From Lutibacter maritimus (GTDB lineage: Bacteria > Bacteroidota > Bacteroidia > Flavobacteriales > Flavobacteriaceae), in assembly GCF_900116115.1 (NCBI RefSeq), contig NZ_FOZP01000008.1, forward strand, positions 158,060 to 222,059: 64,000 nt of DNA. The letters are read 5' to 3'. This document shows, piece after piece, positions 1 to 9,683 of the stretch. The translations under genes and the position numbers were made by a program. Below the pieces are notes generated by a model, which saw only the letters and a list, made by a program, of their open reading frames with translations, did no database searches and was not told where the DNA came from. Each line of letters begins with the position of its first letter. The stretch's first letter is position 1.

Positions 1-657
1 ATTATAACTACTAATGGAGTTTTTGAAAAAATTCATATTATCGCCACCTGTTTGTAAATAATCTGAAGTAAGTACAAAATAGGTTTTGTTTTTATCAAAA
101 GGTTTGTTGTTAATTTTTAGATTGTAGCCATCTTTTGTAATTACCAAATTAAATTGTTTTGAAAGTGGATGCGCTTTATTTTCTGTGATTAAATAATAAA
201 CTAACTCCTCAATTTTTTTAGAAGATAATTCTAAAACTACTAAACTATTTTCAAAAGGCATTAAGTTAAATGCGTTTTGAGTAGTAATATTTCCTTGTGT
301 AATTCCTGCTCTAATGCCGCCATAATTAAACATTGCAAAATCAATATTTTTGCCTGTTCTGCTATTAAAAATTGCATTTCCTTTTAAATAACACAAATCA
401 GCCATTAAATTTCCTAAAGAACTTTCTAATTCGCCATCGGTTCTAACTAAATTATGTGGTGTATAACTTAGTACAGTATTCATCTCTTTGTCAACACTTT
501 CTTTAAAAGGTTTTATAAAATCTTCAATTTCTTGTTTTGATTTAATTCCTTCAGTAATAGGAAGTTGTTTTCCTTCAATTTTAGTTAAAAACGGAGGTTT
601 ATTTTTGCAACTTAGTAGTGATGAAATTATAAAAATGTGAATAATAAATTTTTTCAT
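1..657 (-). CDS. 5'-nucleotidase C-terminal domain lipoprotein (partial, C-terminus outside the window)
   Basis: The minus strand is open from an ATG at 657 to the window edge, giving 219 residues without a stop. It starts with a short hydrophobic signal ending in a lipobox (SSLLSC), so it is probably an exported lipoprotein. SLGNLMADL, NYGGIRAG and the PFENSLVVLEL stretch are hallmarks of the 5'-nucleotidase C-terminal domain, which binds the nucleotide base. The N-terminal metallophosphatase domain is absent; in flavobacteria this half is often a separate gene, expected next to it beyond position 1. It is divergent from the DUF6913-dapA operon. The family call is good; the substrate is not known. 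Confidence 0.85.
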   Translation of the reverse strand, partial: MKKFIIHIFIISSLLSCKNKPPFLTKIEGKQLPITEGIKSKQEIEDFIKPFKESVDKEMNTVLSYTPHNLVRTDGELESSLGNLMADLCYLKGNAIFNSRTGKNIDFAMFNYGGIRAGITQGNITTQNAFNLMPFENSLVVLELSSKKIEELVYYLITENKAHPLSKQFNLVITKDGYNLKINNKPFDKNKTYFVLTSDYLQTGGDNMNFFKNSISSYN

Positions 658-659
658 TG

Positions 660-689
660 TTGAAATACTAATGTTTTTAATTAATTTTG
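660..689 (+). promoter_or_regulatory. Flavobacterial promoter of the DUF6913-dapA operon
   Basis: A TTG at 660-662 and a TAATTTTG at 682-689 are separated by exactly 19 nt. This matches the Bacteroidota sigma-A consensus TTG-N19-TAnnTTTG. The -7 box ends 20 nt before the ATG at 710. Confidence 0.7.
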
Positions 690-709
690 TAAATCAATCG
701 TAAATATAG

Positions 710-1231
710 ATGATTTTTACAGGATTTAAACGAAAAAGCAATCAAATTTTTATTAATAAAAATTGGCAAGAACTTCTTGAAAAATCAAGTATAGTTTCAA
801 AAGGTGATATTAAAAATGTGCTAATAATTGTAAACAATCAATTAGAAAAAGAAGCAATAGTAAAATCTTTAAGCGAAATTTTAAAACTACCCCAAAACAA
901 TATTGATACTATAATTTTTCAGCCGAAAGTGAAAAAAGAACAGCGTGATTTAGGTATAATAACACCTAAAGACTTTGGCTGGAATGGTAAAGTTCCAACC
1001 CAAAAACTGGAGAATATTTTAACAAAAAACTACGATTTGTTAATAAATTATAGTAAAGTTGATTCTGTATATGTGAACTTATTATGTTTGCATTGTAAAA
1101 CAGCTTTTAGAGTTGGGTTTGGTCATTTAAATAAAAATTTATACAATTTTATTGTAAAATGTGATCCAACAGAATTAAGCTTATTTCATACAGAGTTAAT
1201 CAAATATTTAAAGATTTTAAAAAAAATATAA
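710..1231 (+). CDS. DUF6913 family protein
   Basis: A 173-residue soluble protein without signal peptide or membrane segment, resembling the DUF6913 family found next to dapA in many flavobacteria. Notable segments are the mid-protein DFGWNGKVP and a [14 protein letters not shown] stretch with two cysteines. Its function is unknown. Its stop codon TAA shares one base with the ATG of dapA (TAATG), so the two genes are translationally coupled. A consensus promoter lies just upstream. It is AT-rich like its neighbours and shows no sign of transfer. Confidence 0.75.
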   Translation: MIFTGFKRKSNQIFINKNWQELLEKSSIVSKGDIKNVLIIVNNQLEKEAIVKSLSEILKLPQNNIDTIIFQPKVKKEQRDLGIITPKDFGWNGKVPTQKLENILTKNYDLLINYSKVDSVYVNLLCLHCKTAFRVGFGHLNKNLYNFIVKCDPTELSLFHTELIKYLKILKKI

Positions 1232-2106
1232 TGAAGGAATTATTAGGAACTGGAGTAGCGTTGGTAACGCCATTTAATCAAGACAAATCTGTAGATTTTG
1301 AAGGATTAAAGCGGTTGGTAAACTTTCAAATAGATAACGGTGTTAATTATTTAGTAGTTTTAGGAACTACTGGAGAACCAGCAACATTAACTGCTGAAGA
1401 GAAAGAACAAGTAAAAAAAACAGTTATTGAAACCAATAATGGTAGATTGCCATTGGTAATTGGTATTGGCGGAAATAATACAATGGCAGTTGTAAATGAA
1501 ATTAAAACAACAGATTTATCAGCGTTTTGTGCAATTCTTTCAGTTTCGCCATATTATAATAAACCAACACAAGAAGGAATTTATCAGCATTTTAAAGCAA
1601 TTTCTGAGGCTAGTCCATTACCAATAATTGTATATAATGTTCCTGGAAGAACTGGACGTAATTTTGAACCAAAAACAGTGCTTAGGTTGGCCAACGATTT
1701 TAAAAATATTGTTGCAGTAAAAGAAGCCGCAGGAGATATGGTACAAGCAATGCGCATTATACAACACAAACCAAAAGACTTTTTGGTGATTTCAGGTGAT
1801 GATATGATAGCTTTACCGATGACTTTAGCTGGCGGAGCAGGAGTAATATCAGTAATTGCACAAGGCTTACCAAAAGATTTTTCTGAAATGATACAAGAAG
1901 GTTTGAATGGAAATGTTGAGAAAGCAAATGCACTACATTATAAAGTTATGGACAGTATAGATTATATTTTTGAAGAATGTAATCCATCAGGAATAAAGGC
2001 GTTTTTAAAAGCCGTAAATATTTGTTCAGAATACGTTCGTTTACCTTTAGTTGAAGCATCGGGTGTTTTACAACAAAAAATTAATAACTTTGTAGCAAAT
2101 TATTAA
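1231..2106 (+). CDS. dapA: 4-hydroxy-tetrahydrodipicolinate synthase
   Basis: DapA condenses pyruvate with aspartate semialdehyde in the lysine and diaminopimelate pathway in the cytosol. The 291 residues are the usual family length. GTTGEP near residue 45 is the pyruvate-binding loop, YNVPGRTG near residue 135 carries the catalytic tyrosine and following arginine region, and the Schiff-base lysine lies in AVKEAAGD near residue 163. The start is fixed by the TAATG overlap with the upstream gene. Confidence 0.96.
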   Translation: MKELLGTGVALVTPFNQDKSVDFEGLKRLVNFQIDNGVNYLVVLGTTGEPATLTAEEKEQVKKTVIETNNGRLPLVIGIGGNNTMAVVNEIKTTDLSAFCAILSVSPYYNKPTQEGIYQHFKAISEASPLPIIVYNVPGRTGRNFEPKTVLRLANDFKNIVAVKEAAGDMVQAMRIIQHKPKDFLVISGDDMIALPMTLAGGAGVISVIAQGLPKDFSEMIQEGLNGNVEKANALHYKVMDSIDYIFEECNPSGIKAFLKAVNICSEYVRLPLVEASGVLQQKINNFVANY

Positions 2107-2146
2107 TTACTTTAAATAAAATTTACACTACTTAAAATATAGAATT

Positions 2147-2662
2147 ATGTTATCAGAAAGAATGCAAAAAGCCTTAAACGATCAAATTAGAATTGAAGCT
2201 GAATCTTCACAAATATATTTAGCAATGGCTTCATGGTCTGAAGTAAAAGGATTAGAAGGTATAGCTCAATTTATGTACGGACAATCTGATGAAGAGCGTA
2301 TGCATATGTTAAAGTTTTTTAAGTATATAAATGAAAGAGGTGGTCATGCAGTAGTGTCAGAATTAAATAAACCATCAGTAGAATTTGGATCAATAAAAGA
2401 AATGTTTGAAACATTATTTAAACATGAAGTTTTTGTATCACAAAGTATTAATGAGTTAGTTCATATCTCTTTAGAAGAAAAAGATTACGCAACACATAAC
2501 TTTTTACAATGGTATGTTGCAGAGCAAATTGAAGAAGAAGCACAAGCAAGAACCATTTTAGATAAAATTAATTTAATTGGTGATGATAAAGGTGGATTGT
2601 ACTTGTTTGATAATGATATTAAACAATTAACTGTTGTTAGTTCAGTAGCACCAGGAGCTTAA
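2147..2662 (+). CDS. ftnA: Ferritin (bacterial non-heme type)
   Basis: An iron-storage four-helix protein of 171 residues, the usual length for bacterial FtnA. Ferroxidase ligands can be seen in helix 1 (IEAESSQIYLAM, Glu then Tyr) and helix 2 (SDEERMHMLKF, E-x-x-H). A third helix carries EQIEEEAQAR, with the acidic residues of the iron site. It oxidises ferrous iron and stores it in a 24-mer in the cytosol. It stands 40 nt after dapA and is followed by its own hairpin, so it could be read through from dapA or transcribed alone. There is no heme-ligand methionine of a clear bacterioferritin type. Confidence 0.93.
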   Translation: MLSERMQKALNDQIRIEAESSQIYLAMASWSEVKGLEGIAQFMYGQSDEERMHMLKFFKYINERGGHAVVSELNKPSVEFGSIKEMFETLFKHEVFVSQSINELVHISLEEKDYATHNFLQWYVAEQIEEEAQARTILDKINLIGDDKGGLYLFDNDIKQLTVVSSVAPGA

Positions 2663-2692
2663 CAATTAACAAACAATTAAGATTGTTAAGCT
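2656..2692 (+). terminator. Hairpin at the end of the ferritin gene
   Basis: An 11-bp perfect inverted repeat AGCTTAACAAT / ATTGTTAAGCT with a 15-nt loop begins at the ferritin stop codon. No T-tract follows, so it may protect the mRNA 3' end rather than terminate on its own. Confidence 0.5.
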
Positions 2693-2781
2693 ACATATAT
2701 TGTAAAAGCGAGTTATTTTTGTGAATTATTGATGTAAAAAAATCATTTTAATAATCCATATTAAATAACTAATTTTGCCAA

Positions 2782-3609
2782 ATGCAAAAAAATAAAATTT
2801 TCATTTTCATTTTATTAGTCGCTATAGGTTTTTCATCTTGTAGTGAATATCAGAAAGTATTGAATAAAGGTACAGTAGAAGACCAGTATAAAATGGCAAC
2901 AGAATTATACGAATCTCAAAAGTACAATAAAGCAATTCAATTATTTGAGAAAATTACGCCAAGTTACAGAGGGAAACCTCAAATGGAGCGTATTCAATAC
3001 ATGGTTGCACAGGCGCACTACAATACAAAGCAGTATAGTTTAGCAGCTTATTATTTTGATAAATTTGTTAAAAATTATCCAAAAAGTTCAAAATTAGAAG
3101 AAGCAGAATATTTATCTGCACATAGTTATTATTTAGCTTCGCCAGTTTATAGTTTAGATCAAAAAGATACACACGAAGCTATTAATGCATTGCAAAATTT
3201 TATATATAAGTTTCCAGAATCTGAACATACAGCAGCTGCAAATAAAAATATTAAAGAACTAACACATAAATTAGAAAAAAAATATTTTGAAATTGCAAAA
3301 CAATATTATCATACAGAAGATTACATTTCTGCAATTGCAGCGTTTGATAATTTATTAGCAGATTACTTAGGAACCTCTTATAAAGAAGAAGCTTTATATT
3401 TTAAGTTTAAAGCCTCTTATGAATTGGGAATAAATAGTTATATTTTAAAGAAAGAGTCAAGATTAAAAGATGCGATTAAAGCACACGAAAAGTTTAAAAG
3501 AAACTTCCCAGATTCTGAATATTTAAAAGAAACAGAAAAATTAGTAATAAATTTAAATGAAGAGTTAAACTCTTTGCCAGATATTAAAACTCAAACTAAT
3601 GGAATATAA
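2782..3609 (+). CDS. bamD: Outer membrane protein assembly factor BamD
   Basis: A lipoprotein of 275 residues with signal ending in the lipobox GFSSC (Cys20), followed by tetratricopeptide repeats. The TPR signatures YKMATELYESQKYNKAIQLF and YSLAAYYFDKFVKNYP are typical of the BamD N-terminal half. BamD is the periplasmic helper of the BamA barrel-folding machine. Its last 11 nt overlap the next gene, and the bamD - omega-like - coaBC - porD - recN order is a common flavobacterial arrangement. A TAATTTTG box at 2770-2777 is too near the ATG to be a normal promoter unless the message is nearly leaderless. Confidence 0.92.
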   Translation: MQKNKIFIFILLVAIGFSSCSEYQKVLNKGTVEDQYKMATELYESQKYNKAIQLFEKITPSYRGKPQMERIQYMVAQAHYNTKQYSLAAYYFDKFVKNYPKSSKLEEAEYLSAHSYYLASPVYSLDQKDTHEAINALQNFIYKFPESEHTAAANKNIKELTHKLEKKYFEIAKQYYHTEDYISAIAAFDNLLADYLGTSYKEEALYFKFKASYELGINSYILKKESRLKDAIKAHEKFKRNFPDSEYLKETEKLVINLNEELNSLPDIKTQTNGI

Positions 3610-3925
3610 AAACACAAAGGCAGCTTCAACTACAATAACTTATGATAAAAATAAGATTGAGGCTCCAACAGACAACATTTATGAGGCTATTACAATTATA
3701 GCTAAAAGAGCGCAGCAAATAAATGGAGATTTAAAAAATGAACTAATTGAAAAATTAGAAGAATTTGCTACGTATACTGATAGTTTAGATGAGGTTTTTG
3801 AAAATAAAGAACAAATAGAGGTTTCAAAATTTTACGAAAAGTTACCTAAACCAACTGCAATTGCAGTACAAGAATGGTTAGAAGGTAAAATTTATTATAG
3901 AAATCCAGAAGAAAATCAAAAATAA
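3599..3925 (+). CDS. RNA polymerase omega-like subunit (RpoZ/RPB6 family)
   Basis: A 108-residue protein with the pattern of Bacteroidota omega subunits: a segment NIYEAITIIAKRAQQIN matching the conserved omega helix (E-A-I-x-I-I-x-x-R-A-x-Q-I), then an acidic helical tail. Omega binds the beta-prime C-terminus and helps assemble RNA polymerase. The gene overlaps bamD by 11 nt and abuts coaBC directly (stop at 3925, ATG at 3926), as omega and coaBC are also neighbours in many other bacteria. The N-terminal 20 residues are polar and unconserved-looking. Confidence 0.82.
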   Translation: MEYKNTKAASTTITYDKNKIEAPTDNIYEAITIIAKRAQQINGDLKNELIEKLEEFATYTDSLDEVFENKEQIEVSKFYEKLPKPTAIAVQEWLEGKIYYRNPEENQK

Positions 3926-5149
3926 ATGACTGTTTTAAGCGGTAAAAATATACTATTAGGAGTAACTGCTGGTATTGCTGCTTATAAAACTGCGCATTTA
4001 GTTAGACTTTTTATAAAAGCAGGTGCAAACGTAAAAGTAGTTATGACACCTGCTTCTAAAGATTTTGTTACACCATTAACATTAGCTACACTTTCCCAAA
4101 ATCCTGTTTATTCAACCTTTTTTGAAAAAGGAGACAATGAAAATGAAGAATGGAATAGCCATGTTGAATTAGGTTTATGGGCAGATTTAATGGTGATTGC
4201 ACCAGCAACTGCAAATACCTTATCTAAAATGGCAAATGGAGTTTGCGATAATTTATTGTTAGCCACATATTTATCAGCAAAAAGCTCTGTTTATTTTGCT
4301 CCTGCAATGGATTTGGATATGTATCAACACCCAACAACCAAACAAAGTATTGAAAAATTACAGAGTTTTGGAAATATTTTTATACCGCCATCAACTGGTT
4401 TTTTAGCAAGTGGTTTAGAAGGTGAAGGCAGAATGGAAGAGCCAGAAAATATAGTTGCTTTTATTGAGAATAATCTTTTAAAAGGATTACCATTATTCGA
4501 AAAGAAAGTATTAATAACTGCTGGTCCAACATACGAAGCAATAGATCCTGTACGTTTTATAGGAAATCATTCGTCAGGTAAAATGGGTTTTGAATTGGCT
4601 AAAACTGCTGCAAATTTGGGTGCTGAAGTTTTTTTAATAACGGGTCCATCTAATGAAAAAGTTAGCAATAACTTAATTCATAGAATTAATGTTGTAAGTG
4701 CTGAAGAAATGTATAATGAAGTTCATAAATATTATAAAACTTCACATATTGCTATTTGTTCAGCGGCAGTTGCAGATTATAAACCAAAAGTTGTTGCCAA
4801 TAATAAAATTAAAAAATCAACAGAAACTATTTCAATAGAGTTGGTTAAAACACGTGATATTTTATCATCATTAGGGAAAAGTAAAGAAAATCAATTTTTA
4901 GTTGGTTTTGCGTTGGAAACTGAAAATGAAATAGAAAATGCTAAAACTAAATTAAAGACAAAGAATTTAGATTTAATTGTTTTAAATTCGTTAAATGACA
5001 ATGGTGCTGGTTTTAAAAAAGAAACTAATAAAGTAACTATTATTGATAAAATTGAAAATATTTCTGAATTTAGTTTAAAATCTAAAGCAGAGGTTGCTAA
5101 AGATATTTTTAATGAAATATTAAAGAAACAGTATGTTGAAAGTAATTAA
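3926..5149 (+). CDS. coaBC: Bifunctional phosphopantothenoylcysteine decarboxylase / phosphopantothenate-cysteine ligase
   Basis: CoaBC makes 4'-phosphopantetheine for coenzyme A in two steps. The N-terminal FMN-dependent decarboxylase half (residues 1-180) shows GVTAGIAAYK, the active-site histidine in NSHVELG, PAMDLDMYQHP and the substrate-clamp region ASGLEGEGRM. The C-terminal ligase half begins at LITAGPTYEAIDPVRFIGN near residue 190 and carries the NHSSGKMG and CSAAVADYKP motifs. The 407 residues are normal for the fusion. It overlaps porD by 17 nt. Confidence 0.96.
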   Translation: MTVLSGKNILLGVTAGIAAYKTAHLVRLFIKAGANVKVVMTPASKDFVTPLTLATLSQNPVYSTFFEKGDNENEEWNSHVELGLWADLMVIAPATANTLSKMANGVCDNLLLATYLSAKSSVYFAPAMDLDMYQHPTTKQSIEKLQSFGNIFIPPSTGFLASGLEGEGRMEEPENIVAFIENNLLKGLPLFEKKVLITAGPTYEAIDPVRFIGNHSSGKMGFELAKTAANLGAEVFLITGPSNEKVSNNLIHRINVVSAEEMYNEVHKYYKTSHIAICSAAVADYKPKVVANNKIKKSTETISIELVKTRDILSSLGKSKENQFLVGFALETENEIENAKTKLKTKNLDLIVLNSLNDNGAGFKKETNKVTIIDKIENISEFSLKSKAEVAKDIFNEILKKQYVESN

Positions 5150-6020
5150 AATTATTTTTATTTTTTTTTCGGTATTACAATTAAATGCACAAGAGTTAAA
5201 TTGTACAGTTACTGTGAATGCAGATAAAATTCCTGGATCTAATAAGCAAATTTTTAAAACGCTCGAAAATTCATTAAATGAATTTGTCAATCAAAAGCGC
5301 TGGACAAACTATAATTACAAACCTCAAGAACGTATAAATTGTAATTTAACCCTTACCATTTTAGAACAAACAGGAACTGATTTTAGAGGACACATTCAAA
5401 TACAATCTTCACGTCCAGTTTATAATACAACATATTTAACTCCAGTTTTCAATTTTAAAGATGACAACTTCTCTTTTCAATATACTGAGTTTGAACCACT
5501 ACAATTCAATCAAAATTCATTCGAATCTAATTTAGTTTCAATGGTTACTTTTTATACTTATATTATTTTAGGAATGGATGCAGATACCTTTATGTTAGAT
5601 GGAGGTTCAACATATTTTACAATGGCGCAAAATGTGCTTGTGCAAGCACAACAAAGCGGTTATTCTGGCTGGAATCAGAATGATGGATCTAAAACAAGAT
5701 TTACTTTAATTGATAATATTATTTCACCAACCTATAGTATGTTTAGAAATGTTATGTATAAATATCATAGAAATGGATTAGATATTTTAAGTACAGAAAC
5801 TAAAAATGCGAAAGAAAATATAGGTGAAAGCATTTTAATTTTAAAATCTATTTATGATTCAAGACCAAATGCATTTTTATTAAGAATATTTATGGACTCA
5901 AAAGCTGATGAAATTGTAAATATTTTTTCTGATGGTCCAAAATATGATACTTATAAATTAAAAGAAAACCTCATAAAAATTTCGCCAGTAAATGCTGCGA
6001 AGTGGAATGAAATTAAGTAA
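5133..6020 (+). CDS. porD: Type IX secretion accessory protein PorD (DUF4835)
   Basis: A 295-residue exported protein with a cleavable signal (hydrophobic residues 4-18, ending LNAQ), then the DUF4835 opening ELNCTVTVNADKIPGSNKQ. NCBI nomenclature calls this family PorD, a factor linked to gliding motility and type IX secretion in Bacteroidota; the molecular role is poorly known. Later landmarks are the GMDADTF motif and an aromatic SGWNQND segment. It overlaps coaBC and is followed by recN after 23 nt, so it is part of the same transcript. Confidence 0.85.
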   Translation: MLKVIKIIFIFFSVLQLNAQELNCTVTVNADKIPGSNKQIFKTLENSLNEFVNQKRWTNYNYKPQERINCNLTLTILEQTGTDFRGHIQIQSSRPVYNTTYLTPVFNFKDDNFSFQYTEFEPLQFNQNSFESNLVSMVTFYTYIILGMDADTFMLDGGSTYFTMAQNVLVQAQQSGYSGWNQNDGSKTRFTLIDNIISPTYSMFRNVMYKYHRNGLDILSTETKNAKENIGESILILKSIYDSRPNAFLLRIFMDSKADEIVNIFSDGPKYDTYKLKENLIKISPVNAAKWNEIK

Positions 6021-6043
6021 ATTGCTTAAAATTTTAAATACAA

Positions 6044-7696
6044 GTGCTTACAAATCTTTCCATAAAAAATTACGCTCTAATTGAAAATCTTTCAGTTAAT
6101 TTCAAAGATAATTTATCAATTATTACTGGAGAAACAGGTGCTGGTAAATCTATTTTATTAGGTGCTTTGGGTTTGGTATTAGGTAAAAGAGCCGATTCCA
6201 CAACATTAAAAGATACTAATAATAAATGTGTTATTGAAGCCCAATTTTCCATTGGAAATTATAAATTAGAATCATTTTTTGCAGAAAATGATATTGATTT
6301 TGAAAAGGAAACCATTATCCGTAGAGAAATTTTACCAAACGGAAAATCAAGAGCTTTTATAAACGATACGCCAACAACATTACAACTTTTATTAGCCTTA
6401 AGCGAATTACTTATTGATGTGCATTCACAACATCAAACATTAGAATTGGCAGATGTAAATTTTCAATTTCATATTATTGATGCTCTGGCAAATAATTCCG
6501 CAAAAATTGAATCGTATAAAAGAGGTTTGGTTTTATTTAACAAATTAAATAAGGAATTAAGTAAGCTTAAAAAAGATCAGGAAGTTGCCAAAGAGCAATA
6601 CGAATATAATTTACACCTTTATAAAGAATTAAGTTTAGCAAATTTTGTTGCAGATGAACAGGAAGTAATTGAGCAAAATTTAGATAAGCTTAACAATATT
6701 GAAGAAATAAAATTAAATCTTTCTGAAGCGCAGGCAATTGGTTTAAATGAAGAAGTTGGTGTACAAGCCTTATTAATTGCTTTTACACAAAATTTAAATA
6801 AAATAGCTTCGTATGCTTCTGAATATAAGGAGTTGTATGATAGAATAGTAGCTGTAAAAATTGAATTTGATGATATTGCTTCAGAAATAGAAAATTTAAA
6901 TGAAAATGTAGATTTTGATGCTTCTGAATTAGAGAAGTTAAATGATAGATTACAATTGATTTACAATCTTCAAAAAAAGCACAATGTTAAAACCATTGCT
7001 GAATTACTAGAAATTCAAGAACAATTATCAGTAAAAGTTGATGCGGTTGAAAATTCATCATCAACAATTAAAGCCAAAGAAAAAGAAGTTAAAGATGTTG
7101 CTGAAAAAATTGATATTTTAGCCAAAATAATATTTTTAGAAAGGGAAAAAGCAATTCCGGTTTTAATTAAAAAATTAGAAGCTTCTTTAGCCAATTTGGG
7201 AATGGAAAATACTCGATTCTCCATAAAAATTAATCACAGTAAACAGTATTATCAAAATGGTAAAGATGAATTACAACTTTTAATTTCTGCTAATAAGGGT
7301 GCTAATTTTGGAGAATTAAAAAAAGTTGCTTCAGGAGGAGAAATGTCTAGAATAATGCTAATTGTCAAATCTATTTTATCAGAATATTTAAAGTTGCCAA
7401 CCATTATTTTTGATGAAATTGATACTGGAGTTTCTGGAGATGTATCTCAAAAAATGGCTGATATAATGCAGCAAATGAGTGCTAATATGCAAGTAATTAC
7501 AATAACGCATTTACCGCAAATTGCAGCAAAAGGAAAGCAACATTATAAAGTTTATAAAGAAGATATTAATAACAATATTGTTACTCAATTAAAAGAATTG
7601 TCAGAGAATGAGCGAGTTGAGGAAATTGCTGAAATGTTAGGAGGTAAAAATATTACTTCTACAGCTATTGAACATGCAAAGCAACTTTTAAATTAA
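6044..7696 (+). CDS. recN: DNA repair protein RecN
   Basis: An SMC-like ATPase for double-strand break repair. The 550 residues carry the N-terminal Walker A (GETGAGKS near residue 30), the long central coiled coil (about residues 155-360) and the C-terminal ABC signature KVASGGEMSRIML followed by Walker B IIFDEIDTGVSGDV. The start is a GTG at 6044, supported by the family's N-terminal pattern L-x-x-L-S-I-x-N-Y-A-L-I. It is the last gene of the bamD-to-recN run. Confidence 0.96.
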   Translation: MLTNLSIKNYALIENLSVNFKDNLSIITGETGAGKSILLGALGLVLGKRADSTTLKDTNNKCVIEAQFSIGNYKLESFFAENDIDFEKETIIRREILPNGKSRAFINDTPTTLQLLLALSELLIDVHSQHQTLELADVNFQFHIIDALANNSAKIESYKRGLVLFNKLNKELSKLKKDQEVAKEQYEYNLHLYKELSLANFVADEQEVIEQNLDKLNNIEEIKLNLSEAQAIGLNEEVGVQALLIAFTQNLNKIASYASEYKELYDRIVAVKIEFDDIASEIENLNENVDFDASELEKLNDRLQLIYNLQKKHNVKTIAELLEIQEQLSVKVDAVENSSSTIKAKEKEVKDVAEKIDILAKIIFLEREKAIPVLIKKLEASLANLGMENTRFSIKINHSKQYYQNGKDELQLLISANKGANFGELKKVASGGEMSRIMLIVKSILSEYLKLPTIIFDEIDTGVSGDVSQKMADIMQQMSANMQVITITHLPQIAAKGKQHYKVYKEDINNNIVTQLKELSENERVEEIAEMLGGKNITSTAIEHAKQLLN

Positions 7697-7748
7697 GAAA
7701 TTACTATATTTGCTGACTAAATAAAAAATAAATCAAAACAAATACACT

Positions 7749-8615
7749 ATGTATAATTTACTGAAAGGAAAAAAAGGAATTATTTTTGGAGCGTTAGATT
7801 CTAAATCAATTGCTTGGAAAGTTGCTGAAAGAGCGCATGAAGAAGGAGCAAAATTTGTTTTAACAAATGCACCCGTTGCAATGAGACTTGGATCAATTAC
7901 TGAATTAGCAGAAAAAACTGGCTCTGAAATTATACCAGCCGATGCAACTTCAATAATGGATTTGGAAGATTTAGTAGATGGAGCAATGAAAATTTTAGGC
8001 GGAAAAATTGATTTTGTATTACATTCAATTGGAATGTCTGTAAATGTTCGTAGAGGAAATCATTATACATTACAAGATTATAATTTTACAAAGACAGGAT
8101 TTGATGTTTCTGCATTATCTTTCCATAGAGTAATGAGCGTTTTATATAAAAAAGACGCAATGAACGAGTGGGGAAGTATAGTTGCTTTATCTTATATGGC
8201 AGCTCAAAGAGTTTTTCCAGATTATAATGATATGGCAGATAATAAAGCATATTTAGAATCTGTAGCGCGTAGCTTTGGCTATTTCTTTGGTCGTGATAAA
8301 AAAGTAAGAGTAAATACTATTTCTCAATCGCCAACACCAACTACTGCAGGTAGCGGTGTTAAAGGTTTTGATGGATTTATTGCTTATGCAGAAAAAATGT
8401 CGCCACTAGGTAATGCAACAGCTTTGGAATGTGCAGATTATACTATTAGTTTATTCTCAGATTTAACTAAAAAAGTAACACTTCAAAATTTATTTCACGA
8501 TGGAGGATTCTCAAATATGGGCGTAAGTACTGCTATTATGGAAGGTTTTATGAATAGCTATGAACCTACTAAAGAAGATGTTATAGAAGAATCGAAAAAA
8601 AGTGATAAAAAATAG
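7749..8615 (+). CDS. fabI: Enoyl-[acyl-carrier-protein] reductase [NADH]
   Basis: FabI performs the last reduction of each fatty-acid elongation cycle. The glycine-rich NADH loop of FabI type (GALDSKSIAWKVA) lies near residue 13. The catalytic Tyr-x6-Lys is in DYNDMADNKAYLES, and LSYMAAQRVFPDYN matches the E. coli FabI active-site loop. The 288 residues end in a charged Lys/Glu/Asp tail longer than in E. coli (262). A TATATTTG (7705-7712) resembles a -7 box, but no TTG stands at the right distance. A strong terminator follows. Confidence 0.95.
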   Translation: MYNLLKGKKGIIFGALDSKSIAWKVAERAHEEGAKFVLTNAPVAMRLGSITELAEKTGSEIIPADATSIMDLEDLVDGAMKILGGKIDFVLHSIGMSVNVRRGNHYTLQDYNFTKTGFDVSALSFHRVMSVLYKKDAMNEWGSIVALSYMAAQRVFPDYNDMADNKAYLESVARSFGYFFGRDKKVRVNTISQSPTPTTAGSGVKGFDGFIAYAEKMSPLGNATALECADYTISLFSDLTKKVTLQNLFHDGGFSNMGVSTAIMEGFMNSYEPTKEDVIEESKKSDKK

Positions 8616-8640
8616 TATTTAGTACTTTTAAATATTTAAA

Positions 8641-8671
8641 AAGCGAAGATTTTAAAATCTTCGCTTTTTTT
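8641..8671 (+). terminator. Rho-independent terminator after fabI
   Basis: A perfect 13-bp inverted repeat with AAGCGAAGATTTT at 8641-8653 and its complement at 8654-8666 runs into a seven-base T-tract. It closes the fabI transcript and isolates it from the etf cluster. Confidence 0.9.
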
Positions 8672-8781
8672 ATGCCTTTTTTTAAAAGTTAAATTTTAGA
8701 AGTATGAGTATTATCATGGTTTGAGTGAAGAAATTCCTATAAATTTAGATGTTTAATACTAATACAACCAAATATTTAAAT

Positions 8782-9657
8782 ATGAGACCACTTAAAATTG
8801 TAGTACTCGCCAAGCAGGTTCCAGACACAAGACACGTTGGTCCGGATGCAATGAAGCCTGACGGTACTGTTAATAGAGGTAAACTTTCAACTGTTTTTAA
8901 TCCAGATGATTTACATGCCTTAGAACTTGCTTTAAACATAAAAGATAGAATTCCAGGAACCGAAATAACCATACTAACCATGGGACCGCCAAAAGCTGCC
9001 GATATTATTAGAGAAGGTTATTACAGAGGTGTAGATTTTGGAGTAATGATTTCTGATAGAAGATTTGGAGGTGCTGATACTTTAGCAACAAGTTACACCT
9101 TAGCAAAAGGAATTGAAAAACTTGCCCCATTTGATTTAATTGTTGGTGGTAGACAAGCTATTGATGGTGATACTGCACAAGTTGGACCGCAATGCGCCGA
9201 TAAATTAAACCTTCCACAAGTAACCTATGTTGAAGAAATTTTAGAAATAAAAGAAGATGAAATTATAGCTAGAAGAAGATTAGAAAAAGGGATTGAAGTT
9301 GTTTCGGCACCTTTTCCTTGTTTAATGACGGTTCATGGATCATCACCTGCTTGTAGATCTAGACATGCAAAAAGAGTAATGAAATATAAATACGCAAGAT
9401 CTGCTACAGAATTAAGATCTGCGGATGAATTTATGATTGATTTACACACTAAAAGACCACACTTAACTATTCCAGAATGGAATGTTGAAGATATAAATGC
9501 CGATGTTGAAAAAATAGGCCTTTCTGGTTCGCCAACAAAAGTAAAAAGTGTAGAAAATATTGTTTTAACAGCCAACGAAGCTAAATTATTAAATGATTCT
9601 GATGCTGATATTGAAATGATGATTAAAGAATTAATTGAACATCATACCATTGGGTAA
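8782..9657 (+). CDS. etfB: Electron transfer flavoprotein beta subunit
   Basis: The beta subunit of the FAD/AMP heterodimer that accepts electrons from acyl-CoA dehydrogenases. I use the ATG at 8782 (MRPLKIVVLAKQVPDT) rather than one 33 nt upstream, because the family begins with K-I-x-V-x-x-K-x-V-P-D-T. Further signatures are FNPDDLHALE, GGRQAIDGDTAQVGPQ and the AMP-loop region. The 291 residues are longer than the roughly 250 of the common flavobacterial EtfB, and the KPDGT and C-terminal features look like the form carried by Bacteroidales. It forms an operon with etfA (26 nt gap) and the dehydrogenase. Confidence 0.93.
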   Translation: MRPLKIVVLAKQVPDTRHVGPDAMKPDGTVNRGKLSTVFNPDDLHALELALNIKDRIPGTEITILTMGPPKAADIIREGYYRGVDFGVMISDRRFGGADTLATSYTLAKGIEKLAPFDLIVGGRQAIDGDTAQVGPQCADKLNLPQVTYVEEILEIKEDEIIARRRLEKGIEVVSAPFPCLMTVHGSSPACRSRHAKRVMKYKYARSATELRSADEFMIDLHTKRPHLTIPEWNVEDINADVEKIGLSGSPTKVKSVENIVLTANEAKLLNDSDADIEMMIKELIEHHTIG

Positions 9658-9683
9658 TTTGTATAATTTTAAAAGTTAAAAGT

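Noticed and set aside
2770..2777. TAATTTTG as the bamD promoter.
   Set aside because: It is only 4 nt before the ATG, and no proper TTG element was established at the right distance.
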